From assembly GCA_033220425.1 (NCBI GenBank), contig CM065649.1, positions 930,001-994,000 of the forward strand: a DNA stretch of 64,000 nucleotides. The letters run 5' to 3'. The position numbers and the translations under genes were made by a program. The DNA comes from Lepraria neglecta (taxonomy: Eukaryota > Ascomycota > Lecanoromycetes > Lecanorales > Stereocaulaceae). Positions 1 through 11,556 of the stretch are shown one piece after another. Below the pieces are notes generated by a model. That model was not told where the DNA came from. It saw only the letters and a program-made list of their open reading frames with translations, and made no database searches. How positions within the stretch are numbered: the stretch's first letter is position 1; every line of letters starts with the position of its first letter.

Positions 1-149
1 TGCCGTCCTAGAGAGATTGGGTCATGACAAGCGAGAGAGACTGCGTTACAAATCGGAGCCTCCAGATCACGGTGAACCAGCCGATCTGTGCCAGGATTGG
101 TGCTATCTAAGACAGTATGGTCGTCCTCGTACTGAAGGGTCCTGAAAGT

Positions 150-1618
150 TTACGGATACCTAGACTTACTTTGATAAGCAGTCTCCTTTTGGATCTGCCA
201 CAACGAAACGGGATGAACGACTGTATTCAGAAGCATCAGGTAACGGATAGCATCGCCATGAGATGTGATAACGACATTGGCGTCCAATATCTCTGTAACG
301 ACCTGAAGCTTGCAGTCCACCCGCTCGGATGCCCCAGCTTGCCATGCTTTCAGAACACGGGGCTCTAGTAGTAGATCCCAAGTACTTCGCCAAGTAATCT
401 TAGCAGTCCGGTCGCTTTCAGATATTTGGTATTGGAAAACACCTGCAAACCCAGCCCCGCCATTCCAGAGCTCCATCGATTTTAGCCGTGGCATCTTCAT
501 GGCTACTAGCGCAATCGTTTCAAGAAGATCGTTGATATAGATAGACTGCTGTTGAGATTTTAGAACGTTCGAGGTCAGAGCGAGCGATTCCAGCCTGGGC
601 CAAATGTTCCATTTTTGACATGCATCAAAGAAATGTGAAGCATCTGAAACGAACGATGCTGCGAGATGCTCAAGCCCGAGACTGGCTTCGACAAGGGCGT
701 AAGCGGTGTCAATCTCTGCGGCTTGTACTGCTAAGGACATGGCTGGGTTATTGCCATGGAAGTTCTCAAATATCACCATTCGCCTCAATTGATCAGATCT
801 AAGTGACTTGCATAGCCGCATTGTAGCTATAAACCTTTAGCAGAAATTTATGTCCACGGTAACGTGTCTCGAGCCTTACTTATATTGGTGGGTCGTTCCT
901 CCATTTGACGCCAGTCTCTCCAAGGTTCGTAATGGATTTCGTGGACCTCGGGAAGAAGGTCTAGAAGCTCTTCGAGTACTTCTGACTTCCAAGGATGGCG
1001 AGTTTGACGGCGCAGGAGGAGGCTTGTGACAGCTCTCGCCTTTGGCATTTCTTGGCTGGGTTCGGGCTCGGGTTCGCTAACGTTGGTGGTTTTATTGAAT
1101 AAATACGCAGCCGGACCCTGGAGGCTTGTATCGTGGAGCCAATGTGAGCATTGAATGATTTTGTCCTTCTTCGGTTCTGAAATAACAGGAGGTCCATATT
1201 GGATGATACTGGAAGAATGCATCAAGCCGCTTGGAGCCTTGACGCTGATATCAAGTAACAAGCTGCCGCTTGGTTCCCATATACTCAACTGGATAACAAG
1301 ATCCTGGATCGCCTTCCTGATAGTTTTGGAAGAAACTTGATGCCAATTATAGACCCCCACGCCTCCGCAATGCGGACAATGGTACTCAGAGGGCTCTATG
1401 GAAAACCATATATACTTCACCAAATGCCGATGGCGGTAGCCAATGTCGCTGAAGCCAGCAAGACGTGATCGCGTAACTTTAAGGCGAGCGAAAATCCTTT
1501 GCTCGATAATTGTTTGCCATGCTCGACATATTGAAGCGTACCGAGCGGAATCTCCATGAAGAACAAGGGCTTCTAGGATATGCGTTTGAATCTCTACGGG
1601 TAGGGAATCCCAAAACAT
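150..1618 (-). CDS. F-box protein, two exons
   Basis: The start at 1618 opens with an F-box-like segment (LPVEIQTHILEALVLHGDSA...ICRAW), so the product probably acts as a substrate adaptor for an SCF ubiquitin ligase. After it come a Cys pair (CPHCGG), a basic stretch, and a C-terminal half typical of the large fungal F-box families. I join two reading frames through a 53-nt intron on the minus strand (827-879): donor GTAAGG, branch-like GCTAAAG, acceptor TATAG. Exon 1 is 880-1618 and exon 2 is 150-826, and the phases agree. The product is about 470 aa. Only about 90 bp separate the start codon from the end of the mariner element at 1709, so the original promoter has been displaced. The F-box is seen; the target is unknown. 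Confidence 0.8.
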
Positions 1619-2097
1619 TTTGCAGGCTGCTAAGGAGTAAAACTAGTGCTGGAAAGTAGAATACATATATGTGTGTGCTTGCCAAGCCACTAGTAGAGTC
1701 ATATGATCTACGGAGATTGACACCAAAAGTCTTGAATTGCGCTAGTACTGAGTGCCACAGCGCCAAGCAGGCCTCAGACCTCAGCCCTACCGAAAATTTC
1801 GCCGCATCTGCTGGTAAATATCGATATTACCGCGCCAATTGGGTCAGGAATGGGGCCAATGGGCTCAGGGGGGATACCTATCAGGTATATAGATAGATAG
1901 GGAATTCCGTAGGCTCCTCGCCGCCGCGGTGCAGCAGCTGGGCCTAAATCTCGGCCAATTGCTCCACCAAGAAGAAATCCTCGCAGCCACGGTCCAGTCG
2001 CGCAGCTGAATGAGTCGATTGCGCCATTAATCGTTGAAAGCCGCCGCGTACGTTATTCGCCTCCTACAGCAGCTCTCCCTGCCCTAGAAGAGACCCT

Positions 2098-3230
2098 AAG
2101 CCTTGATACGCTCGCCAAAGATGGCCGTTCAGTCAATCATTCGATAGCGCAGCGACTCCAAGCACTCGCCCTGGCCGAATACGGTATAGAGGAGAAGATA
2201 GCAGCTGCACAGGCTGGACTATATAATGCAACGTCAAAAGGCTGCGGAAGAAGGCTAGAGGACGTGGATTCGACCCTACAGCCTCGTCGATTTTAAAAGA
2301 AGAATATGTAGCGGATGTAGGGCGTTCTAGTAGACCGCGTATTTTTAACGCCAGCAAAAGAGGCTCAAATCCTAGCAGCTGGTATATTCTTTTCCTCGTC
2401 TTGAGGTATCCTTACTAATAAATCCAGTAAAGAAAGACCGTAATGGCAGAGAGAAGCCATCCGCAGTACTAGGATTTGAAAATGGAGTCTCTTCTTCCTC
2501 AGTGCTTCGAACCCTACGCAGACACGGCTTCAGAAACGTTAAAACCATAAAGAAACCAGGCCTTATACCTGCTATGATGGAAGCCCGCTATCAATTCGCT
2601 TTACGCTTCTAGTACTGGATAATAGAAGATTGGAAAAAAGTAATCTGGACTTATGAGACGTCCGTTTACTTAGGACAACGCCGTGGCAAAGTCAGAATAT
2701 GGAGAACTTCGCGGGAAAAACATAACGTAACGTGTACGCGGCGGCGGTGGGGAGGCTTTATGGAGTTCATGTTCTGGGGCTATTTTATATACGATAGAAA
2801 AGGGCCGTTCTATATCTGGAAGGACGAGACCCTAGCAGAAAAGAAAGAATCTAAGGCGTATATAGACGCTATGAATAAGATTTTGGAGCCAAAGCTCAAA
2901 GCTAAATGGGAACTTGAGACGGCAATGAGAAGAATAGGACTGAAGAATATAGGTGGTGCTAAGCCTACTTGGAAATGGGACCAAAAGCACAGCAAAATCG
3001 TCCGAAACGCAAAGAAGGGAGGTATCGATTGGTACCGCTATCAAACGGTTATTCTCCTGAAGAAGCTTATCCTATTTGCTAAAGTATATAGCCCTAAGGC
3101 TCTTGTCCAAGAAGATAAGGCTCCTTCGCATACGTCTAAGCACCAAAATCAGATATTCCTGGACGCTCACGTCCTCCGCCTTATGTGGTGCGGTAATTCC
3201 CTGGACCTGAATGCTATAGAACCGTGTTGG
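2098..3230 (+). pseudogene. Tc1/mariner transposase, N-terminal and catalytic part
   Basis: DDE-type transposase of the Tc1/IS630/mariner superfamily, which cuts and pastes DNA at TA sites. Recognisable blocks in order: HTH (about 2150-2230), the FRNVKTIKKPGL linker (about 2530-2565), the first catalytic region with WIIEDWKKVIWTYETS (about 2614-2662), FMEFMFWGYF (2758-2787), QEDKAPSHT with the second Asp (about 3109-3135), and GNSLDLNAIEPCW (3193-3233). In most relatives the first catalytic residue is Asp within a W(S/T)DES-type motif; here the site reads TYETS. In-frame stops occur between blocks, for example just before the WIIEDW block. The C-terminal piece lies beyond the LTR element at 9546-9830. 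Confidence 0.75.
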
Positions 3231-3450
3231 TGACACAGGTGAGCAACAGGGATATATACCAACTATATATATAAGGTGATTAAGTACATATTGCGCGAAG
3301 AAGAACAATCACGAAGTAGAAAGGGGAACCTTTTGAGTCTTCTTCGCGCCAAGATCTCATTTCCTATTCAAGGCAAGCCTTAAGGGCTTTCAAGCTCCGG
3401 AGCTTACTAGGCAGACAACTATATAGCTAGGCTAAGCTAGAACTATGACA
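3231..3450 (-). repeat. 3' LTR of the Ty3/gypsy element
   Basis: A 220-bp direct repeat, nearly identical to 9326-9545. It begins TGACAC and ends ATGACA, giving short inverted TGACA/TGTCA termini. It is flanked on the outside by the target duplication GTTGG and on the inside by the purine-rich tract on the minus strand. Confidence 0.92.
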
Positions 3451-3579
3451 CTACCTCCCCTTCACAGAAAACGAGCTCCTGCGAGGTGAGGATCAAGGCG
3501 GGGTGCGACAGGCGACTGGGCGACGGGGACGACGGGGACTGGGACGATGACGTGGCTTATCGGGGTATCGGGCATAGAA

Positions 3580-4083
3580 TTAGGCGAGCATCTTATCCAG
3601 ATGCTCCATATACTCGGGGGGCTCCCATGTAGGATCAGGGTACCCAGTCCAATCAACTAGGTAGTGCAGACCTCGCTTACCGCGCGAGGGATTGACTTTA
3701 GCATCTAGGATTCCGTTGACTTCGTACTCGAGTTTACCGTTAACGAGAACAGGCATTGGTTCTGGGTTTACTTGGCCTGGCAGGGGGTCCTTATTGTATG
3801 GCTGCAAGAGGTTGACATAGAAAACGTTGTGAAGCAGCACTCCCTCCGGAAGCGCTATCTGGACAGCGTAGGGACTGATAGACTTGGTGACCTTATAAGG
3901 CCCTATGAAACGGGAGTCAAGCTTGATACAGGGGCGGCGAGTCTTAATGTTCTTGGTACTGAGCCAGACGTATGAACCGACTAGGTACGAGGGAGCGGGG
4001 GCGCGGCGATGGTTAGCATATAGCTCGTGGTCGGCTTGGGCCAGGGACATCTGTTCCTGCAGGAATGTGTTCAGGGTTTCCAT
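3580..4083 (-). pseudogene. Integrase tail with chromodomain of the Ty3/gypsy element
   Basis: The segment contains the integrase C-terminal GPY-like block (DSRFIGPYKVTKSISPYAVQ) and then a chromodomain (EVNGILDAKVN...GLHYLVDWTGYPDPTWEP). In this family the chromodomain steers integration toward methylated-histone chromatin, which places the element among chromoviruses. Confidence 0.88.
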
Positions 4084-4242
4084 GGTCTGCGCGAATCCTT
4101 CCGCAGCGACTTCAGGCTTGGAGGTAGGAGGGTTGATCGTCTCGAACCCTATTCTAGGATGGTAGCCTTTGTTGGCGAAGAAGGGGCTTACCCTAGTAGT
4201 GGCAGATACTGCGTTATTCGCAGCGAACTCGGCTAGGGGAAG

Positions 4243-5346
4243 CTATTCTACCCAGTCGTCTTGTATATAATTGATATACGCTCGTAGATACTGCTCTATC
4301 GTGGTGTTCGCTCGCTCGGTTTGACTATCGGTTTCAGGATGATAAGCCGTCGAGAGCTTGGCTTGAGATCCTAATCTCCTGCAGAGATAGGTCCAGAACT
4401 GACTCACAAACTGTGGTCCTCGGTCAGACATAATGGTTCTTGGTAGGCCATGATGCTTCCACATATGGTCGACAAAAAGCTTGGCTAGATCCTCTGCATT
4501 GCAGGACTTGAACGTTGGCATATAATGACGGCCTTTACTAAGGCGGTTAACTACCACGAAAATGCAATCGTGGCCTTCTGAATCAGGGACCCCCGTGACG
4601 AAATCCATACTGATATCCGTCCAACGGCGATTGGGTACTGGGAGGGGCCTCAACACCCCTTGCTTAGTAAACCTGGAACTCTTGGACCGCTTACAGGTGC
4701 GGCAACCACGGCAGTACTTTCTAATATAACTCTGCATACCGAGCCAATAATAGTTACGGCTCAGAAGCTCATAGGTATACTCTTTTCCTGGGTGGCCCGC
4801 TATCGGAGCATCGTGGCACTCGTAACATAGGCGTAGCTTCAAGGTATGAAAATCAGGCACATACAGCCTGTCTCGGTATATTAGTCGACCATCTTGCTCT
4901 TTACACTCCGAAAGAGTAAGGTCCTTAGAATAAGTAGCTCCTCCACTCAGGAGCTTCAGGATTCGTCCTGGTAATAGGTCATTGTTATACCCCTTAGTGA
5001 ATAGCTCTGCTATCGAGAGCTCGCTGTATTCTTGGTCCAACTCTGGATCGTCGGTGGTCGTGGTATTAGAAGCTTCCTGATTTATCTCGATGGGGGCTAG
5101 GTCTAAGTTCTTGGGCTTCAGGACAATTTGATCTTGGTATACAAGGCGTTCATCTCCTCCTTTAGGGAGGTCTCCTGACCTTCTAGTCAGGGTATCGGGC
5201 TTCCCGCCCTGTACGCCGGGGCGGTACGTGATCTTAAAATCAAAATCACTCAGGAATCGCGCCCAGCGGGCTTGACGTCGATTCAAACGTTTAGTGGTTA
5301 TAAACCACTCGAGGCTGCGATAATCAGTGATTACTTTGATAGGCAT
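4243..5346 (-). pseudogene. RNase H end and integrase part of the Ty3/gypsy element
   Basis: It starts with the RNase H tail (VITDYRSLEWF...LNRRQARW). A HHCC-type zinc-binding region follows (CYECHDAPIAGHPG...CRGCRTCKRSK). Then comes the DDE integrase core (WTDISMDFVTGVP, MSDRGPQFVSQFW, AYHPETDSQTERANTTIEQY). It is one of the best-preserved stretches of the element. Confidence 0.88.
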
Positions 5347-5599
5347 TCCTGTCCCCTGGAGTTCGGGGCACCATTCCTCGAAATAACGAATAATAGCCAG
5401 AAGTTCTTTATTATAAATCTCATAATTTATCTCGGCGGTAGTAAGTTTCTTCGAGAAGAAGGCAATAGGGCGAAGGATACTATTACTATCATACTATGAT
5501 AGTATACCAGCACTAATAAAGTCGGAACTATCAGTCTCGAGGATGTATTCCTTTTTGTAATCGAAATGCGCGAGGATCGGGGCAGACGTAAAAGCATCT

Positions 5600-6504
5600 T
5601 TTAATACTCGGAAAACCTGGTTATATTCCAGTGACCACTTGAACGGGGTATCTTTCTTGGTAAGGGCAGACAGGGGACTGGCCTTCTTCGAGAAATCCTT
5701 GATAAAACGCCGATAAAAATTGGCGAAACCTAAAAATGCTTGGACATCCTTGACGCAGGTAGGAGCTTCCTACTCCTCTATGGTTTTGACTTTGGCGAGG
5801 TCTATCCGGATCCCTTCTGTAGTAACGATGAGTCCTAGGTACGTGACAGAAGTGACATTAAATTCACACTTGGAAATATCCGCTTGCAGTCCTGCATCGC
5901 GGAGCCTTTGAAGAACTTGGCGAATATAGCTAGTATATTCCTTCCTGGAACGGCTGTAGATAAGTATATCATCGATATACGCGGTGCAAAAAACGTCGAG
6001 ATAGTCTCGCAAAGTATCATTAATATAATGCTAGAACGACGACGGGGCATTAGCGAGCCTAAAGGGCATAACAAGATACTCGTACAATCCGTATCTGGTA
6101 CGAAACCCAGTTTTCCATTCTTCGCCTTTGGCTATGTGTAGCCTGTTAAAGGCGGCAATAATATCAATCTTGGTGTAAACTTGAGTATGATATAGGCGAT
6201 TAAGGGTCTCCTTGATCAATAGTAAAGGATAACGGTTCTTAACCGTGATAGCATTCAGCCCTCGGTAATCAACACAGAAACGTAAGCCGCCTCCAGGCTT
6301 CCGTACAAACAAGATAGGGGCCGCTGCTAGCGACGAACTGGCTCTGATAAAGCCCTTGGACAGGTTCTCATCGAGATATTTTCTAAGCACTTTAAGCTTA
6401 TCTTGGGACATGCCATATAAATGGCTAAACGGGGGTACTTGGTTATCAATAATAGGTATCGTATGGTCGTACGGCCTATGTTCGGGGAGTTTATCCGAAT
6501 CCAT
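5600..6504 (-). pseudogene. Reverse transcriptase part of the Ty3/gypsy element
   Basis: Recognisable RT blocks on the minus strand: [32 protein letters not shown] and [20 protein letters not shown] (6250-6504), then [12 protein letters not shown] with the YIDD catalytic box, and [15 protein letters not shown] (5770-6012). RNase H sequence continues to the left toward 5350. The region is in several pieces. Confidence 0.85.
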
Positions 6505-6839
6505 CTTGGAAAAGATGTCTAGGTAATCGTGATATTCCTGGGGGAGCTTGGTAGCTGGGTCGATAATTTTCTTGGGAGCGAGGGCTTTCTCGATATCTTG
6601 GATCGTGACACTGTAAACTTAGTAGGCTTGGTTCTTCTTGCTGCGGCGCAGCAAGGTGTTAAACGGAGCTGGTCCGACTTGGCTGATATTCAGAGGCGTG
6701 GCGATGGCTGACTCGGCCTCATCATCCGGTATTGGATAACACGTAGGCTTATCAGGTAGATCTTGGTCTATGGTTCGTGACAGGGTTGTTGGTATTATCT
6801 GGGACGGGGTTATAGCTAGGGCGGGGTCTTTGACAGGAC

Positions 6840-7500
6840 GCTAACGTGATTCTAGGACATGGCTTGATGACGTTATTCTAAACGTCTCTTCGGGATTTTC
6901 GTTAGGAATCTCCTCGACGACGTGGCTAGGGCTGGGTAACGTGGGTGCGGTTCCTTCCTGGACCGCATTGCGAGGACTGGGATACGCGCCTGCAGGCCTT
7001 ACCGGCGCTGTGCTACACGGACGAGGCTCTTGGGACGAGGATGCAGACCCTCCGGGTACTGCAAAACTAGGTAACTTGGGTACGGCTCCTTCCTGGACCG
7101 TACTACGAGGACTTGGGTACGCTCCTGCAGGCCTTACCGGCACTGTGCTACGCTGACTTGGTTTCTGGGACGTGGATACAGACCCTCCGGGTGCTGCAAG
7201 ACTAGGTGACTTAGAACTAGCATCCGCTAGACTGGGGACGAGGCTTGGTTTCTGGGACGTAGATACAGACCCTCCGGGTGCTGCAAGACTAGGTGACTTG
7301 GGTACGACTCCTTCCTAGACCGTACTGCGAGGACTTGGGTACGCGCCTGTAGGCCTTACCGGCACTGTGCTACGCTGGCTTGATTTCTGGGACGAGGATG
7401 CAGGCCCTCCGGGTACTATAAGACTAGGTGACTCGGAACTAACATCTGCTAGTCTAAGGGCGAGGCTTGGTAACTTAGAATCTAAGTTAGATTCGGTGAC
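6840..7500 (-). repeat. Degenerate tandem repeats in the protease-RT spacer
   Basis: Three to four imperfect copies of a block of about 140-220 bp encode Pro-rich text on the minus strand (APVRPAGAYPSPR and VQEG recur, separated by GGSASSSQEP-type linkers). The best copies lie at about 6945-7075, 7085-7190 and 7300-7440. The block expands the spacer between protease and reverse transcriptase. Confidence 0.7.
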
Positions 7501-7959
7501 TTAGATAGTATAGCTTGGAATCGAATGCGATAATAGCCCATCCGGGATATCTCTGAGACTATAAACAATACTAGGGACTCGGTTCGTAAGGCAGCGACGG
7601 CTACAGAATTCGGATATAAAGCGAAGAGTATTCGCCGAAAAATCGATAACTGGGTTATAGTGCCGGAGCCATGGGATTCCTAGGATGATTAGGTAGTGAC
7701 CCAATTTAGTGACAAACATGTCCAGGATTTTAACGTGATTATCAATGATACAGGTGAGTCGTACTATATGGGTAACGGCTCCAGACGAGGCGATTTCACC
7801 ATCCACTACAGTGACGGTACAAGGCTGGGTCAGTGGGACAAGAACTAGATCATAGGTCTGCGCATAGGACATATCAATGAACGCTACCCCAGTAGCTCCG
7901 CTGTCCACCATAGCGTAGGAATTAATTCGTCTACCAAGGGCAGCTAGCGTACAGGGCAA
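7501..7959 (-). pseudogene. Aspartic protease part of the Ty3/gypsy element
   Basis: The sequence contains AMVDSGATGVAFID (the DSG active-site loop) and LGIPWLRHYNPVIDFSANTL, the usual end of the retropepsin domain in chromoviruses. It lies between gag and pol, as in Ty3/gypsy order. Confidence 0.85.
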
Positions 7960-8540
7960 TACAAAGTATTCATCGAATTCAACAGGCTGGGTCGAAAGAG
8001 AATAAGCAGAGATCCTGAGGTCCGGCTAAGGTCCTTGAGGGCGACTATCCCCAAGGACTAGACGTTTTCCTGCTCCCTAGCAGCAACGTCAATCTCCTGA
8101 ATACGAATATGCCTCTCTGGGCAAGACTTGGCCATATGACCCTCTTTCCCATAATAGTGACAGAGGCCTAGGTCGTGGCGACGCTTCTTCTCAGCGTCGG
8201 TAAGCTTTCGACTTCCTGCCGAAAGGTCCATAGGGCCGGCGTGGGTGCCGGTAGCTATGCTGGGGGCTGAGGTCGTGACGTTAACGGTGGTTCGGGGGGC
8301 TGCTGGCTGGGTGGCAGCACGAGATCCGGATGCCGTCGATCCGGGCTTGGTTAACTATCTGTTGGTCCTCTGGGCCTGCTTGTCCTGGTACGCAAGAACC
8401 TGAGCCATTCTCACGAACTCCTTATACTCTTCCGGTATAGAGGCTTGGTAAGAAAGAAGCCGAGTAAGCTTCCCATTAAGCTTGTTTTCAAGCATTGAGC
8501 GCAAGCCTGATTCATCGATACCGGCATGTGCCGCTAAGGT

Positions 8541-9341
8541 CTAGAATTCGGAGAAGAAAGCTTCGAAATCTTCTCCATCTTTATACTGCAGCTGGAGCAG
8601 GTCACTAAAGGCAGCGCGTTTAGTAAAGACATTACCAAACGCCACTTGCAAGGTCTTGAACATGGCGGGGACACTTTCAATCTTAATTAACCCATCCTCC
8701 TTGATAAGAGGGTCGATCCTGGAGGCAGCCTTGCCTTCCAGACGCGAGGCTATATACGCCAATTTGTTTTGCTCCGTAGAGCGAGTTCCTCCTCTTTCAA
8801 AATGATCTCCGTTAACAGCAAGCTTCAGCTTGCATTGGTTGACAAACGTTTGTAGTCTTACTTGACCACCGGTCCCGTCGTATTTGTCGGGATCAGGGTG
8901 CTTGGCGGATAGACGGGGAGCTGGGCTAGGAGCAGGTAAGGGAGGCTGGGGTGACGGCGTTGATATCACTGGGGTGAGTTGGCTTGGACTCTGGGCTTGG
9001 GCCTGTAGTAAGGCGTTGCAGGCTTGGTCTTGAGCAGTATTAGCTGCTTCGACTCGACGATTCAGCTCCTGGACCGTGGCTTGGGAGTGCTGGAGCTGGG
9101 AGTTCACATCCTCGAACGATCTGGCTTGGTGTTCGAGGTGGTGGTAATGCTGGGACTGGTTCCGTAGGAAAGGAAGCCAATGGTCGGGGTCGCTTTCAAT
9201 TGCTCGCATGAAAGCATCTTGATCGACGAGGGCGTCTCGGTACCCTGAGGGCTCAGCAGGGACTGCCGCGCTCGAGGACGGGATCATAGGTGGTACCGAG
9301 GTATATGTATGCCGGCGCAATATAGTGACACAGGTGAGCAA
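8541..9341 (-). pseudogene. gag-like part of the Ty3/gypsy element
   Basis: The segment has a Pro/Gln-rich N-terminal half with a coiled-coil-like stretch, then a retrotransposon gag core (KYDGTGG...LQTFVNQCKL, followed by AYIASRLEGKAA and the DLLQLQYKDGEDFEAFFSEF end). A zinc-knuckle-like Cys/His remnant lies further left, near 8130-8170. It is part of the broken element and not a host gene. Confidence 0.8.
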
Positions 9342-9545
9342 CAGGGATATATACCAACTATATATATAAGGTGATTAAGTACATATTGCGCGAAGAAGAA
9401 CAATCACGAAGTAGAAAGGGGAACCTTTTGAGTCTTCTTCGCGCCAAGATCTCATTTCCCATTCAAGGCAAGCCTTAAGGGCTTTCAAGCTCCGGAGCTT
9501 ACTAGGCAGACAACTATATAGCTAGGCTAAGCTAGAACCATGACA
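9326..9545 (-). repeat. 5' LTR of the Ty3/gypsy element
   Basis: Partner of the repeat at 3231-3450, with two differences in 220 bp. The element reads leftwards from here. The outer flank is GTTGG, matching the other side. Near its left end it contains a TATATATATA run that could serve as a promoter element, although nothing here tests that. Confidence 0.92.
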
Positions 9546-9830
9546 GTTGGTGGTGGATGAAGAGGCGTATAACTCGTAAAGGCTGCCCGCGGACCAGGGC
9601 GATTCTGACTAAGGTCTGGACGCGCTGTTAGGAAGAAGAACTCAGCCAGAAGCGTATCCAATCGTGGATTGAGCGCCTCCCACGTCATATTGCTAATGTT
9701 ATAGAATTGCGCGGTGGGAACGAGTATAGGGAGGGCAGGGAGGAAGGCGAATGGTCTGATATAAGTCCATACATCCCTGCAGAGCGTCAGCAGCGGTATA
9801 ATGGTCGGAAACAAGGGAGTTGTTAGAGTT
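9546..9830 (+). pseudogene. Tc1/mariner transposase, C-terminal piece
   Basis: Directly after the 5-bp GTTGG duplication of the LTR element, the plus strand encodes the block that normally follows NxIEPxW in fungal Tc1-like transposases: WMKRRITRKGCPRTRA, a helical stretch, then WIERLPRHIANVIELRGGNE and YREGR. One in-frame stop (TAG near 9628) interrupts it. It is the continuation of the fragment ending at 3230, which proves the order of insertion. The remaining sequence to 9962 is transposon 3' end and inverted repeat. Confidence 0.75.
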
Positions 9831-10133
9831 GCTATGAAGCTTGCCCCAGAAAATGTGTATTGTGCTCGTAATACATTAAACTAAGGGCGTTTAGTGCGCA
9901 GCTAATAAAACCGACTTAATTAATATGCCACGGATTCAAGACTTTTGGTGTCGATCTCCGTAGAACTGTTTGCCACATTTTCTCACAGATAATAAATATT
10001 TAATATTTATCCTATCGGACTCGCTTAGATTCTATAAGCTTTAGCTTAAAGACAATATATCAGCGTGAAGCAAGTGGTACGAACAGTCACCGACAGCGGA
10101 GTAATATGATAGCGAAGATAGATTTAGTATTGG

Positions 10134-10287
10134 TGATACAGGGCTGGATTTGGTCAACACCGCAGACTTCAGCTTAGTCAGCATTCAGCCCTATGAGCTT
10201 GCTTATCATGCTCATCCATTCCATAGAACAATCAACAATCTTACCACAAATACTACTATCATGAATATACAGGATAACCCGGTATCA
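10134..10287 (+). repeat. Left LTR of the short-LTR element
   Basis: A 154-bp direct repeat, TGATAC...GTATCA, preceded by ATTGG. It matches 14947-15100 except for one G/C difference near its right end. Confidence 0.88.
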
Positions 10288-10859
10288 TAATGGTAGCAAC
10301 GGCCGGATACACGATCCAGAGTATGTCGCCATACATGCTCAACCAGTTGCTTTAAGCCCAGCAACCCCCTGGTAAGCTACAGCGCTACCAAACCATTCAA
10401 TACCACCTCGAGAACCATTCAGAAGAACCACGTCCTCCGCCAGCAGCAACTCTGCGATCCGTACGCCTAGACTAAGCATACTAGTCGATTCCTCGACCCC
10501 GAAAGCCTTACCTACGAATAAACCAGCTTCTTCTCCCTTCTCGTTGACCCCGCACCCTATATCCTTCGGAAGCCCTGATACAAGCTTTCCGCCAGCAGAA
10601 CTCTACAACCGTATATCCTACAGCAAAGCCAACTACACCAGTCGATTCAGCGATCCCGAAAGCCCTATACACGAACAGGCCAGCTCACACAATCATATCG
10701 TTGACCCTGCACGCCCCAGGGCATCTACAACACCAACTCCTTCCCTGAGACACTTACCTTTATAACCATACATCCTACGATTAAACAAACCTCACCACTC
10801 GAAGCACCGCATTCGAAAGCCTACGTCTCAAACCGACGCCTTATACGCTTTGCCATAAG

Positions 10860-11420
10860 CAGCTTAGTCGATCTCTTTATTGAGCCGTCGATATAGCAGC
10901 TCTACATCTCTCATTCCAAGCCCTTCACCTACATTTCGAACCACTACTACCGAAAGCCTTATCTACGAGCAGCTCAGCGCGCTGCACCACGAGAAAGAGA
11001 AGGACATATACGGTCTACATTTGTTCTGCGGAAGCACCTTACGCAGCTTGCTCAGCAACGACAGCAAGCTTTACCAGATCAGGCTAGCTTAGCACTCAAG
11101 CAGTATCTGAACGCAAGATAGTGCCAATCGACTGCTTTTCGATCAGTCAGATTTCATGCCAAGACTCGACTTTTCGACTGCATGCTCAGACCTCTCCACC
11201 GGACCTCAACACACCAATCTTTCTACATAACGCCCTACACGCCTTACCAGTAACTGGATCGATCTCTTCACTGAGCTGTCGATACAGCAGCTCTATATCT
11301 CTTCTCCTAACTCTCAATTCGACTGCCTATTCAGCGCTCCTTGCTACGCTTGTAGTCGATACTCGACACCTTTCTTCAGCCAGATCGATCTCTTTATTGA
11401 GCCGTCAATCCAGCTACCAC
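10860..11420 (+). repeat. Three diverged internal repeats in the short-LTR element
   Basis: The block GATCTCTTTATTGAGCCGTC (about 30-60 bp with its extension CGATATAGCAGCTCTACATC) occurs at about 10869, 11259 and 11385 with scattered differences. A second small module, CTTTTCTTTTACCGGCA, occurs near 11489 and 14109, and a weaker relative lies just before the right LTR. The interior therefore grew partly by internal duplication. Confidence 0.55.
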
Positions 11421-11556
11421 ACAAGCCATAAAGCTCTCCGCACTACCCCTCTACAGCCTTGACACAGGGACGTGTCATTCCTTTTCTTTTACCGGCACCC
11501 TAGCTGTATCTGCAGCTGCAACCATTCAAAATTCTTGCTGCAGCTCTATACGCAAG

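Larger units (their letters stand above)
3231..9545 (-). mobile_element. Ty3/gypsy chromovirus LTR retrotransposon, broken
   Basis: A complete-length fossil copy on the minus strand. It has 220-bp LTRs (TGTCA...TGACA on both strands), a 5-bp target duplication GTTGG (3226-3230 and 9546-9550), and a purine tract complementary to 3451-3463 next to the 3' LTR. Parts in minus-strand order are gag-like, aspartic protease, reverse transcriptase/RNase H, integrase with a zinc-binding front and an rve core, and a C-terminal chromodomain, which places it among chromoviruses. The coding region has roughly ten interruptions, so it looks dead. The LTRs differ at only two of 220 positions, both C/T, so the insertion is fairly recent or has been touched by RIP. 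It lies inside the mariner transposase. Confidence 0.9.
1709..9962 (+). mobile_element. Tc1/mariner DNA transposon, split by a Ty3/gypsy insertion
   Basis: The ends are about 27-bp inverted repeats: CGGAGATTGACACCAAAAGT at the left and its near-perfect complement just before 9961, each next to TA (1709-1710 and 9961-9962), the Tc1/mariner target. Without the nested LTR element the transposon is about 1.93 kb. The transposase is recognisable on the plus strand. Its N-terminal helix-turn-helix is near 2150-2230 (ALALAEYGIEEKIAAAQAGL). The DDE_3 region follows, with QEDKAPSHT and GNSLDLNAIEPCW at about 3110-3233. The tail resumes after the insertion at 9546 (WMKRR...IERLPRHI...GGNEYREG). Several stop codons and frame changes interrupt it, so it is inactive by itself. 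Confidence 0.85.
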
